A stretch of DNA of 64,000 nucleotides from Vitrella brassicaformis (Eukaryota > Sar > Vitrellaceae). The notes under the pieces are model-generated. The model saw only the letters and a program-made list of their open reading frames with translations. It did no database searches and was not told the origin of the DNA. The stretch spans positions 4,442-68,441 of the forward strand of contig CDMY01000251.1 of assembly GCA_001179505.1 (NCBI GenBank), given 5' to 3'. The translations under genes were made by a program, and so were the position numbers. This document shows, piece by piece, positions 47,695 through 58,381 of this stretch (within the stretch, counting starts at the first letter, position 1; every line of letters begins with the position of its first letter).

Positions 47695-48145
47695 ATGGTG
47701 AGTGAGATCAAGCCGTTCAGCCCTCTGGTTCACATCTCCCAGTTTGGCAATCTCGCGTGGACGCTGCTCCTCGTCGGCGCCTTGCTCGCGGCCTGGTTCT
47801 TCATGTAAGTGACACGCAGAGGCGCCCAGAGATGAGCACACGCGAGACGGAAGATCGATCAGCATGCTTGTCGTGTTTGTACGTGCCCTGCCTTCCCTTG
47901 TGTTGTGTGGTCATTTCAGCTACGAGGTGACAACAGGCAAGTTCGAGCGCAGCCTGCTGAAAGAGCTGGTCATCGCCCTGTTGTCGTCCGTCTTCCTCGG
48001 TCAGTCAGTCAGTCGGCAGACAGACACGGGCACACAGCAGGGAGCAGCCCATCTCTGAATGTCTGTCTGTCTGTGTGTATGTGTGTATGTGTGTGCAGGT
48101 ATCGGTGGCATGTTCCTCTTGCTGTCCATCGGTCTCTACTTCTGA
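47695..48145 (+). CDS. Oligosaccharyltransferase subunit OST5/TMEM258
   Basis: 78 aa in three exons (47695-47804, 47920-47999, 48099-48145), the same length as animal TMEM258 (about 79 aa). Two membrane helices flank the diagnostic loop. The first is LAWTLLLVGALLAAWF, then FFIYEVTTGKFERSLLKEL, then ALLSSVFLGIGGMFLLLSIG, ending LYF-stop. The FxYEVT..K(Y/F)xRxxxKEL signature and the SPVxP-like start (PFSPLVH) are conserved. It is a small stabilising subunit of the ER N-glycosylation complex. The frame depends on three phase-compatible GT-AG junctions. It is divergent from GAF-HPP by 72 bp and is followed in tandem by the F-box gene. Confidence 0.92.
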
Positions 48146-48231
48146 CTGGCCAACAGACCCACTACCTACAGTCAAGCAAACAAACAAACAAAGCAGCCGT
48201 CAGCCCCTCCCCTCCCCCCCCCATCCCATCC

Positions 48232-49163
48232 ATGGCGTCAAGTTTATCTGTCGAGTGCGTCCATCATCTGTTGGGGTTTGTGGATTGCGGCAAGACCCTC
48301 ACGGTGTGCGAGCGTGTGGCCACCTTGTGGCGCCAGGCTATACACCTCGCCGACCAGCAGCTGTGGAGGCATATGTGTGACCGTCACAACATATGGCAGA
48401 CCGGCACTCGGTCAGTGAGCTCCCCATCGACGCGCGAGCAGTCGCAGACGTCGTCTCTGTGTGTCTATGTGTGTGTTTTGTGTGTCAGATCTCGTGGCCG
48501 GCTGCCGTGGAAGACTCTGTACAAGCAGCGGCTGTGCCTCGAGTGCTGCCAACCTGCCGCTGTCATACTCAATGGAGAAAAACGTAAGGCAACCAGCCGG
48601 TGAGGTGTGTGTCATGTGACGGCATGTTTGTATGGTGTCGTGTCGCGCGGCTGCAGGCAGCTTGTTTCCCACATTTCCCCTGTGTTACGCGTGTCTGAAG
48701 GTGGGAGGAGGGCGGAGGGGGGAGGGGGGACACACACACACACAGACTCGCCCACTCATCACATGATCCATGTCATCTGTCGGTGTCGTGTTGTCCATCC
48801 GTCTGTTCGTCTGTCGGGCTGGCAGACCAATCCGAAGAACAAGGACTCCTTCCCTCGCGTCAACAGAAACCTCCACGGCACTGACGACCTACTCCACTTC
48901 AAGGTAGCCACGACACTCCTACACGCACTCCAACACGCAACCATTGATGCCTCGTCTGTGTGTGTGTGTGCATTCAGCTGGTACTGGAGAACTATCAAAA
49001 CGACATAGTGACGGAGCGGAAGCAGAAGGCCAAGAAGCGTGCCGCTGCTGCTGCCGTCGCCGGTGGTGGTGGCGCAGGTCGTGGTGGGGGCGTCACACGC
49101 GGCCGTGGTGGCCGGGGTAGGGGGAGAGGTGGGGGTGGCACGTACATCACGTGGAGGGTGTAG
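48232..49163 (+). CDS. F-box-like protein with Cys4 motif and RGG tail
   Basis: About 193 aa in five exons (48232-48410, 48489-48583, 48657-48700, 48826-48903, 48978-49163) with agreeing phases. The N-terminus fits an F-box (VECVHHLLGFVDCGKTLTV then ERVATLWRQAI, LWRHMC), which in SCF ubiquitin ligases binds Skp1. After GRLPWKTLYKQ comes a four-Cys unit, CLECC...PLCYACLK (CxxC-x(24-25)-CxxC), a likely zinc knuckle. The C-terminal exon has a coiled, basic stretch (VTERKQKAKKRAAAAA) and a Gly/Arg-rich run (GRGGRGRGRGG) typical of RNA-binding RGG boxes. The combination of F-box, zinc and RGG is unusual. It lies in tandem 86 bp after OST5. Confidence 0.75.
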
Positions 49164-49895
49164 CTAGCGTCAATGGTCATGTGTGTCCGTCCGGATGGGC
49201 GTGGCCTCTTTTCTCTTGTGTGTGGGTCGTTTGCATTGCATCTGTCTGGGTCGTGTCTGTCGAGTTGTGGTCCCTCTCTTGTGCATCACGCGCCGAGGAG
49301 GGACCATTGTCAGAATCACGCGACGAGGACGGTCTGACGATGGTCGGTCCCTCCTCGTAGCGTGGTGGATTGGCAGGGCGGCGAAGCACATCCGACACGT
49401 GGCAACGATGAGTGACGGCGTGATGCGGTGGGTGAATGTGCACGATGGATAACATCTGGGCGCGACGGGAGTCTCTCTCCTCGTGTGGATGAGTGCCTGG
49501 TGTCCGGTTGCACGTGTGAGTGTGTATGTGGTGTGGTGTGGACGCCATGTGGTGTAGGTTTCTCCCGCAATGTTCGTAAGCATTGTGCGGCAGACCTGCA
49601 CCGCAGAGAGGGCTTCCACAGCACAGCACACACACATCACCAGGTGCACGGAGCACACTGGTGTGAGTGAATTAGCCAGCTCTCAGCGATGGGGCCGACA
49701 AATTGTGTTCTGTGGACACTGCACGTTTGCCATCGTGTTGCTATGGATGATCGTCCTTTCTCCCCGCCCCCTTTCACCGCCTACACATGCTCCCTCATTA
49801 TGTGTGCCTGAACAGACCTGATTGTGTGAGGCTCACACACACAATGAGCACTGACAAGGCACGAGACATGAGCCGCGGTGTGAGGTGTCTGTTAG
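49164..49895. other. Convergent intergenic gap
   Basis: 732 bp between the F-box and coiled-coil 3' ends. It has an imperfect inverted repeat around 49275-49365 (GAGGAGGGACC copies facing TCACGCG copies). No gene recognised. Confidence 0.55.
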
Positions 49896-51938
49896 TCAGG
49901 CCGGCTCATATCCCATGTCAGCCTCGTCCTCAGCGCCCTCGGGCCAGGCCCAGTCGCTCTCATCTCTGTCGCCCATCAGCTGACACACACACACACACGT
50001 TTCCGCACGGACGGAAGTGCTGAGAGTGCATGCGCGCCTCACTTTCTGTTTGAGGAGCTGTGTCTGTATGGCGTATTTGGCCGTGTAGTAGTCCCTCTTG
50101 GCTGCAGTGCGCTCCGCCTGCGCCACACAGACATTCACTGGAGCATATGTGTAAGTATGTATGTCTCGGCTGGCATTGTGGTGTGGGTACTATGGCTTGG
50201 TTGATATCAGCCTCAAGCTTGGCAGCCGTCTTTGCCAGCTGGTCCTCGCCCTCCTGCCACTGGCCGTACTCGCTGCATTCATTGCATGGCGACACAGAGA
50301 CATACACATCAATCGGCGCCTCCCTCCCCCTGTGTCTCACCCACCGTTCCGCATCATCGACTGCTCTCTGCGCCTCGGCCTTCTTCTCTTCCAGCCCCTT
50401 CATAGCACTCGACACCCTACCCACTGCGTGCTGACGAGCCAAGACACACAAATTGGTGCCGAGTGCGTGTATGTCTGTGTCTCCGCACCTCTTTGGCCTT
50501 CTCGACCTCGTCGATCTCGGCTGACCTGATTGAGGTGAGGCATGCATGGCATGGAGGGAGGCATTCAAAGAAGGGCCTGGCCTGTCTGGTTGTCTCTCTG
50601 TCTGTCGGTCTTACTGTATGTCGCGATATTTCTTGAGGGACGCGTTAGCAAGGGCCTCCTGCTCACGCCTTCTCTGAGCATCCACCAAACCAACAGAGCA
50701 TCCAGCCGGTTTCAAAGGTTGGTCAGTTCGCGTATGCGCTAAGTATGTTTCTTGCCTGTAGTCTCCTCTGGTACCCGCTGAGGCGGGCGAGGGCTGACCC
50801 ATACTGCTGGTTGACCGACTCAAACTGACCACACCACAAACATGGAGGGAAGTGGCTTATTCTCATCACGTGTTAGGCTTTAATTGAGGTTACTTTTTCG
50901 CGTGCTTGTTTGTACGCGTTCTTGGCTTCCTTGAACGATTTCTGCGCCTCGCTCAGTCTGTCCCATGCCTCCTTCATCGCTGTCGACGACTGCACATATG
51001 CACACGCACAGAGGAGGCGAGCGTCTGCTCGTGCCGTGGTCCTTTCCTTTGCCCCACTAGGTCCTTCTTGTGCATGGCATCTCTCGCCGCCTCGTGGTAG
51101 TGTCTCGCTGCCTCTGCATCAGAACAATTCCCATGAAATTGTGTTTAGGTGTGTGTCTTCTCTCGATCAGCGTACGTTTCAAAGCGTCGACTGTGAAGAG
51201 GTACTTCTGTACCTCTTTGGCCGTGTCGGCATGCATCATCTGAGCATGCTGCGAGAAACAGGCCAGCCAGAGGAGCCGATTCATGCGTGTGGATACCAGG
51301 TCTACATACTTACGTACTTTGATTTTGGTTGACATGGCTTGGTGGACGCGGTCCTTCAGATCTGGGGGCGCGCCATGCCACAGTGATAGCTATGCATAGC
51401 TATTCAGCGATCTTGCGGCCAGCTTACGTGCGATGCGGGCCTCCACGTTAGCCTTCTTGCCCGCCAAGCGATGGATCTCGCCTGCAAAACCACTGACGCA
51501 TTGTTGTCTTGCTCATCGATGAGTGTCTTCTCTGACCACCAAGTGCTCTGATGTTGTCCTGTTCGACGACCTTCTGATGCATTATGGACGCCACCTGTGC
51601 AGCCAACACGCACGACACGACCATGAAGAGATCTCATTGATGCAGGGCGGTCGGCAGCTGCCTACATACGTCCTGTAGGTGTTGGTGGGCCTCATCCACA
51701 GCCACGCTCAGCTGGTAACGGAGCTCCTGTACGGGTACGTATACAAGATTCACGAATTGATCCACGTGCACTGCATAGCCATCGGACGCATCTCGATCAC
51801 CTCTTCTTTCTGGTCCGCTACATGGTATCGGTCCGCAGGTGCCTGAAGGGGATCCGGTGCCCTGGTGCTGAGTCCCTTAGCAACGGCCATCCACAAGCTG
51901 CACGCGAGGAGCGCCAACCAATCCATTGCCTCCAACAA
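49896..51938 (-). CDS. Secretory coiled-coil protein encoded by 15 micro-exons
   Basis: Not recognised. 354 aa from 15 exons averaging 71 bp: 51938-51801, 51726-51670, 51594-51540, 51481-51428, 51361-51318, 51248-51176, 51113-51058, 50989-50894, 50824-50756, 50673-50615, 50525-50489, 50430-50345, 50272-50191, 50117-50043 and 49979-49896. All phases agree; the intron after 50756 has a GC donor (CAG|GCAAGA). The N-terminus MDWLALLACSLWMAVAKG is a signal peptide. The rest is almost entirely heptad-like coiled coil (for example WDRLSEAQKSFKEAKNAY; LEEKKAEAQRAVDDAER; QLAKTAAKLEADI). It ends in an acidic Trp/Tyr tail (WAWPEGAEDEADMGYEPA). There are no membrane segments and no retention signal. It could be an extracellular or vesicle-lumen structural rod. 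It resembles SH3BP5 only in being coiled. Confidence 0.8.
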
Positions 51939-52001
51939 TTCCAGATCACAGCTTTGGGGCCACGCGGGGACAGTTACCTCCGTTCGGTTCCGTTCTCGAG
52001 A
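51939..52001. promoter_or_regulatory. 63-bp divergent spacer
   Basis: The shortest gene-to-gene distance of the window between two divergent ATGs, so both 5' UTRs and core promoters must overlap each other or the opposite gene. No AGCTCGCA here. Confidence 0.5.
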
Positions 52002-52987
52002 ATGCCCATATTCGGCAGAAAGAAGCAGGATGGCAAGGCCAGCGACAGTCCTGCTGCCGCCAGCCGCAGCCCCCTGCGAGTCAGCGACCAGAAAGGCACA
52101 GAGAGCCCGTCCTCAGCTGTGGCGTCGACCAAGTCCACAACAGTCAACGACTTCGTCAGCAAGGCCAAGCAGGGCGGCATCAGGCCGAGTGGACCTGAGC
52201 TAGTTGCGTACGCAAGGTGCCTGCGGGAAGGCTGAGCACACTGTACTTGCTTGGGCCATGGTGTGTGTTGAGTGTGTGTGTGGTGGAATGGCGCAGGTAT
52301 CTGGGTATCGACGCCGTGACCGATGCCGACCTGATGTGGATAGCAGAGGAGTGCCTCAAAGCACCGCTACCACCAGGTGACAGACAAATGGGACAAAACG
52401 GGCGCGTGTGTGTGTATTGAATGTGGCCCGTTGGGCGAATGACGTCGCGCAGACTACACGGAGCATTTTGACAGCAATGACCGGATCTTCTATTACAACG
52501 CCACCACGCGCACCAGCACCTGGATCCACCCACTGGAAAGCCTCTACAGAGACACATACAAGGAGATCAGGACCTTCAGAAACCAAACAGAAATGACCGC
52601 ACAAGAACAGTACGCAAACCAACATGAGATCGATCGCCTGTGAGACGCCCGCACTGCGTGTATACGAGGGCCTCTGTGTGTTGTGTGTGGTCGCAGGCTG
52701 GACAAGCTCTATGAGCTTCGGGATCAGGTGGCCAAGTGTGAGCGGCAGGTGCAGCGTGCGATGAAGGAGTGGGGGGAGCACACCGACAGCGGCGGACAGC
52801 TCTTCTACTACAACAAACGGGACGGCAAGAGCTACTGGACTGACCCCAGGCCGCCCAAATTCGCCCTTTACGCCCTCAAACAAAAGACACTCAAGATATG
52901 CGCACAACATGCAGGTCAGGTAGTCACAAAATTCAAAAACATCCACACTCTCCCAGCACATGTAGCACCCCCTCTCTCCCTCTCTCC

Positions 52988-53020
<33 letters not shown>

Positions 53021-54137
53021 TGTGTTGATCAGGTGTGCCATTGTCATCCCTGCAGGAGCCCTCAGACGACGAGCAGGACCGATCCCTCCCGCAACGGCCG
53101 TCGGCACCGCCACAAGCCGCGACATCCGCCGACAGGGGGGAGGACACACTGCCACCCGGGCAGGGCAGGAGAATAAGGGGAGCGAGGCAAGCGGCTGCAA
53201 CATCAGAGTGGCGGACGGAGCTGGAGCCGCCTGTCCAGGCCGCCAGAGAGAGGCCGCAGGAGAGAAAGTGAGCTTCTAATATAGTAGGGAGAGGCAAGGC
53301 ATGTGTGTGGCTGGTGGGTGGGTGGTAGTGTCCTTTGCCCATTTCCATGGGTGGGTGGTGTGGTGTGTGCATCTCTCTGTGAGTCTTTCTGCCTCTCTGC
53401 CTTTGTGTCTGTGCTATGTATAGGTCTGAAGGTCATGTTTATGAGTACATGGAAGACGAGGGCGTGCTGAGCGATGCCGCGGGGGTGCTCAGTGACGGCG
53501 GACACCAAAAGAAGAAAAAGAAAAAGAAAAAACGTTCGCACACACACACACACACTCCACTGACACTGAGACAGATGTCTGTCTGTCTGTCTGCATGAAA
53601 CACGTGTGCAGTGCGCCCACCAGCGACAGACGGGGAAGGCAGCCCCACAGATGAGCAGCGACACTTCTCGCCTGCACCGGTATGGCGTCTCCGCGCCTCA
53701 CCCACTCCCTTTGTACGTCTGTGTGTAAATGGCTTTCACTCCTCCGTCTGTCCTTTCAGCAACCTGTTCCCTTCGCCCCTGCGGAGTCTCAGCCGGCCGT
53801 GGGCGGACCCGCACCAATGCAGGCTTCCGGTGGGGATCGATTAACTAACGAAAGAAAACAAGAAGGGACCCGCCAATGATTGACGGATGGATGTGTGTAT
53901 TTGCTTTGCGCCATGTGTCAGGATTTGGGGCGCTCAGCGAGCAGGGGCGGGCGAGGTAAGCACCACACACATACACACACACTATGTAATCTGTGTGTAG
54001 CTATGTGTGAATGTGTGAATGTGTGCAGGGTGAAGGCGGGTGTTCGCTTGGCTCCCCTTGACGCCAGGCTGCCCGCCCTGCCCACACTTAGTGGGCCGGG
54101 GACGGGCCTGCCAATGCCTCCCGGACTACTCAGGTAG
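52002..54137 (+). CDS. CEP164-like WW-domain protein
   Basis: About 441 aa in ten exons: 52002-52216, 52297-52376, 52453-52639, 52697-52914, 53033-53267, 53424-53533, 53612-53679, 53760-53829, 53922-53955 and 54029-54137, with phase-consistent GT-AG junctions. The donor at 53534 is weak. The CEP164 N-terminal signature is clear: YARYLGIDAVTDADLMWIAEECLKAPLPPG, then a WW domain (FDSNDRIFYYNATTRTSTWIHP) and ESLYRDTYKEIR. A second WW (DSGGQLFYYNKRDGKSYWTDP) follows a short coiled helix. The rest is Pro/Glu/Lys-rich. CEP164 sits on basal-body distal appendages and is needed for ciliogenesis, consistent with a flagellated stage. The second WW is not part of canonical CEP164. Confidence 0.82.
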
Positions 54138-55318
54138 ACAGACAGACGGACAGGTGGACGTCTTTGCTCTGATATCGGCTGCTAGCGAGCCCAGGACTCA
54201 CATGCCGTGCCGTGCCGTGCCGTGTGTGGTGGGTGGGGGGGCGGGTGGGTCTATCTGTGTATGTGTTTTTGCGATTCCTCCTCTGCTGAAAACCTCATGA
54301 CACGTACGTGGCTCTTTCTGAGTGGATGTGTGTATTCATCACCACTCGTGCGCCTGACCCGTGTCGCATGCACAATTGCATCCATCCATCCATCCATCTT
54401 GCACTCACTCTTACAAGACGCACGCAGCCCCACACAGCAAAGACTGACTGACTGACTGACCAAATAGCGCGTAAACACACAGGACGTGGGCCAGCCTGTG
54501 TGGGTGGATGGGTGGTGCGTGCGTGCGGGCGTCATGGAAGCAGCTTCAGGCAGGCAAAAAAGTGCTCTTCCGTCCTTCGTCTCCTTGTCTGTGGCTGGGG
54601 AGGAGGGAAGAAAAGAAGAGAGGAAAAACATCATCGTCAGCAGCAGCAGCAGCAGCATCGGTACACACTTAGAAACCGGTAGCTCGCGAGCTGTCCTGTC
54701 CCTCTGTCAGCCATCCATCAATCAATTGTCCGGCCGGACACAGACACGCACACTCTCTCTCTCTCTCTCAAGCAGCCAAAACTTCCCTGGGCCTTCCTTC
54801 CCTGTCGCTTCCTTCCTTCCTCGAGTGGCACACTAGGTTAGGCTGCAACAAATATGTACGAGTACATACATAACAGACAGGCAGGAGGGAAGGGGTTGGG
54901 CTGGGTTGGGTTGGGTTGCCTGCAGACATACAGACATACATACACAATAGCCTATCAAAACCGCTGACAGCTTCACTGTACAATGCAGACAGACAGACAG
55001 ACAGCACTCACTGACCGATACATACGAACAGCATATGAACGGGTGTCGCGGTTTCTTGCTGGTCCCCTTTGGCAAGGCAGAGGAGGGCAAACGGGGCACC
55101 GTTCCCTCAGACAAGAGGGAACACTGTCACGTATCCCCATCCCGACGGAGCAAAAAGAGCCACGCAAGAACCGAACCCACACGCATCACACCGAGAAATC
55201 CGCCATGAGAAGAGCCATACAGTAATTCAGTAGAACCGAGAATAGCCGAAAGGACGAACCAGCCCAAAAGGCAAACCCATCCCATCCGGGTACCCTCGCT
55301 CCCTCCTCCCTCCCTCCC
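54138..55318. other. Convergent intergenic gap with AGCTCGCGAGCT palindrome
   Basis: 1.2 kb with ATGG, ACAG, CT and CAG arrays. At 54681-54692 there is a perfect 12-base palindrome, AGCTCGCGAGCT, built from two copies of the AGCTCGC core seen in promoters, but no gene start lies beside it. No coding feature recognised. Confidence 0.55.
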
Positions 55319-55690
55319 TCACTCCCCCTTGCCCTCCTTCTTCTTGTTTCTATGGTTCTTGACTTTCTTGCTGGCCCAGTTGGTGATCCAGTGGCAGTGC
55401 ATGGCGAGGGAGAGCGTCACGAACACCAGCGTCACCGACAAGCGTACGTCGGCCATCCAGATGCGGTGGTAGAGAAGCAGCCCCAGCACACAGGTGTGCC
55501 ACACCACACGCGTCAGCCAGAAGGCGATGCCGAACGACCAGTCGAACCGCCACGGCACGTGGATGTTGCCTGGGAGAAAGAGAGTGAGTGAGTGAGCGAG
55601 GGGACGCACACACGCACACGCACACGCAATGAAACGAACGGAAAGCATCCATGTTGGTGTCTGATGTGCAGTGCTCATCTCTCCTCTCCA

Positions 55691-55724
<34 letters not shown>

Positions 55725-56516
55725 CGTCTGTCTTCTCTTTCTCTCACCGATTCCGAGCATGACAGTGGGTATCTCGTCGATGCCGAAGAGCATGAAGATC
55801 CACACTTGCTTGGACGCCAGAGCATACAGCATGATGACCGTATACACGCCGTGGTGCACCCACCCAGACAGCACGTCGATCGTCCGCGGGTAGAACAGCG
55901 TCCCCAGCACGCAGTCCGTGTGCAGGGCCGCCACAAACAGCACGCACACCACCTGTAGTGCCGTCGGGTTGCTCGCAACCACCGCGCGAAACCCGGCCCC
56001 CAGCAGGTCGCCCTCTGCCAGCGTCACCGGGATGACGTAGACGCCACACACAGTGAGCACCACCCCACTGGCCGTGGTCAGTATCCAGCCGTCAGCCTTC
56101 TGCTCGTCCTTGTACTTTGCCCCCAGGGCCCTGATAGCCATTCTGCTCACCAAGAACACGGCCGCCTGCAGCTGCACCAGCCCGACATACCACGCGAAGA
56201 ACCACGGCGAGTCGAGCATCAGCATGCTCCGCAGCGGCACGTCGCTGAAGGGCCAGATGACGACATAGCCCACGACGCAGGCCATGAGGAACCACCCAAG
56301 TCCGACGATGGGCGAGAGGCCCTCGGCGGGAAGGGGCGACTCGTATCGCGAGTCGATGGATGACACGGATGTGGCTGAGGGGGAGTGGGAGGGCTTGGCG
56401 GGGATCTGCAGGGACGAGAGGGGCGGCTCCAGGGCGGAGGAGGGTGCATTGGGCGTCGCCGGACGGCCGCCATTCAGCCCTGTGTGCACCACGTGGGGAT
56501 TCTCACTCACTACCAT
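55319..56516 (-). CDS. TLC-domain multi-pass membrane protein
   Basis: About 339 aa in two exons (56516-55748 and 55569-55319), phase-1 GT-AG intron. A Ser/Pro-rich cytosolic N-terminus of about 65 residues precedes six or seven hydrophobic helices: GWFLMACVVGYVVIW, FAWYVGLVQLQAAVFLV, TTASGVVLTVCGVYVIPV, ALQVVCVLFVAAL, VYTVIMLYAL, FWLTRVVWHTCVLGLLL and SVTLVFVTLSLAM. TLC signatures are HHGVYT, a FGIDEIPTVML block equivalent to the family E-x-S/T segment, and F..TRV. The end is lysine-rich (SKKVKNHRNKKKEGKGE). The family includes ceramide synthase, TRAM and CLN8; which of these applies is not clear. The lack of a Lag1 motif argues against ceramide synthase. Confidence 0.8.
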
Positions 56517-56772
56517 GGTGAGTCAGTCAATCCGTGAATCAGTGCCGACAGACCAGACAGCAGGAAGAAGGACGGTCGCTACAATGCTGCAGACCTGCGA
56601 AGCACACCAGCAGACGCACATTTGCGGAACCGGTGAATCAATACGCACCGGGCTCTGTCTGCGTCGCATCGTTACTCACTCGTGGCGATTATATTTGCGA
56701 TGGCAGTTTAGATAGATAGACTGTCGTTCTCGCCGCATTCTTCCTGTTGTCGTTCTGTCCCTCGTCGTTCCC

Positions 56773-56780
56773 AGCTCGCA
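56773..56780 (+). promoter_or_regulatory. AGCTCGCA promoter-associated motif
   Basis: CAGCTCGCAAAA, 98 bp upstream of the RING gene ATG and 257 bp from the TLC gene ATG, in the 362-bp divergent spacer. Confidence 0.6.
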
Positions 56781-56878
56781 AAAGGCCTAGGGTCTTCCCC
56801 CGTGAAACCGCAACAACCCACCGCGACAACCGAGACCACGAGAGCACAAGGAGAGGAAGAGATGATGTTAGTGTGATC

Positions 56879-58381
56879 ATGACCAGCGGTTTTGTGACGA
56901 CGGCATTTGTCTTGGCCGTGCTAGTCCTCTCGCGTGATGCCTCTGCGCACGTCCCGCACATCCGGACGGCGGCGGCGAGAGATGCGGCGGAAGGCACCTC
57001 ATGCGGCAACAACACCTCCTGCGGCTTCATGGCCGAGGCGCGCACACACACGGAGGAACAGGGGTTGACCGCCGAGCAGCTCGTTGCCCCAGACACGGTG
57101 GCTGAGCAGAGGAGGTTGGGGAGGCACGAGAGGGGATCTCACGGACAAGTCTTCGGGTTTGTGCTCTTCTACGGGTACGCAGGGGGAGGAAAGGAATCTC
57201 AAGCCAACTGTGTCACTTGCTCGCTCTATCTGTGTGTGCGCGCTGCGCTGCAGGTTGTTTTTGCCCTTCCTAGTCTACGTCTTCTGGCGAAGTCGGAGAT
57301 GCGCTCAACGAGGCCGCAGCGACGATGCCAATCATCCCATGCCCCTGTCACGCGTCTACCGCCGATACGCGCAGGCACAGCAGCGAGGGGCTCTGGCATA
57401 CGGCCTGAGCCGGCTAGGCCCCAGCGGCCGCTCAATCTCCCGAAGACCGAGGGGCAACAACAATGGCGGAGGCGATGTGGCGCCGACGTACGCCATCTTT
57501 GTGTCGCCGTGTGTGTTGCCGTACGTGGCGAGCGATGGCGACAGCGTGTGGGAGGGCGATCTGGTCGATCTGCCGGAAGAGGGCGAGATCCACAAAATGA
57601 GCGGTGAGGAAGGGAGGGCGGGCGGGGTGACTGACGTGGTTGTGCCTGGTTTGTTGTGCATGTGGCTTGGTGAACTCGATCATGTCATGCAGGTTTGGCT
57701 GATTTTGTGGAGTGTCGCGTGGCGTCTTTCCCCGACACCATCCCCATCGAACGGATCAACAGCACCTACTTCAAGTTCGTCGACCCCGTTGCAGCAGCAA
57801 AGGCCGATGCCGGCCAGGAGATCACCCCCACCGCCCCCACCGCCCCCTCTCTCACCGACACCCCCGTCCAGATCCCCACACCCGTCAACACACCCATCGG
57901 CGAGCCAGCCGCCCCCGCCCCCGCCCTCCCCGCGATACGCGTCGGCGACTCCCCCCAGGAGCTCACCCCCCTCCCAGTCTTACCGGCGAGTCAGCTGTTC
58001 GCTCCACCGATATCCGCCTCACCGTTTGGCTCCCCCAGCCACTCGCCCTCCCGCAAAGCCACATGCGGCGTGTGTTTCGCCAACACGCCCACGGCTTTGT
58101 TCGGTCCGTGTGGGCATGGCGGGTGCTGTGTGGAGTGTGCAGCGATCATCCTGGTGCTGCCGTTCACGAAAGGCCGGCGACGGTTTGAGCCGCCGTGCTG
58201 CCCCGTGTGCCGGACGCACATCGACCAGCTGCTGGTGATTGAAGAGCCGGAGCCGCCTGGGAGTGGTTGGCAGGAGGGGCAGGGGGAGGGTGAGGCAGAG
58301 GGGGAGGGAGCGAGGGAGGCTGGTGGCGGTAAGATGGCTGCTCAGGTGGTCATGGAAGTGAGATCTGTCCAGAAGGAGTGA
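56879..58381 (+). CDS. Membrane-anchored RING E3 ubiquitin ligase
   Basis: About 444 aa in three exons (56879-57174, 57254-57603, 57693-58381), phases 2 and 1 matching. It has a signal peptide (MTSGFVTTAFVLAVLVLSRDASA), a lumenal part of about 70 residues with a CGNNTSC Cys pair and a potential NNT/NTS glycosylation site, then one TM (VLFYG joined to LFLPFLVYVFW) and a basic cytosolic flank (RRCAQRGR). A Pro/Ala/Thr-rich spacer leads to a C3HC4 RING at about residues 335-388: CGVC..., CGHGGCCVECA, CCPVCR. The tail is Gly/Glu-rich. Topology places the RING in the cytosol, so it could ubiquitinate membrane or ERAD substrates. It is divergent from the TLC gene. Confidence 0.85.

Noticed and set aside
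49896-51938. SH3BP5-like identity for the coiled-coil gene
   Set aside because: Only generic heptads match. The signal peptide and acidic Trp/Tyr tail do not fit that family.
55319-56516. Ceramide synthase (Lag1) for the TLC protein
   Set aside because: The HHGVYT and DEIPT elements fit the wider TLC family, but the Lag1 motif with paired Asp was not found.
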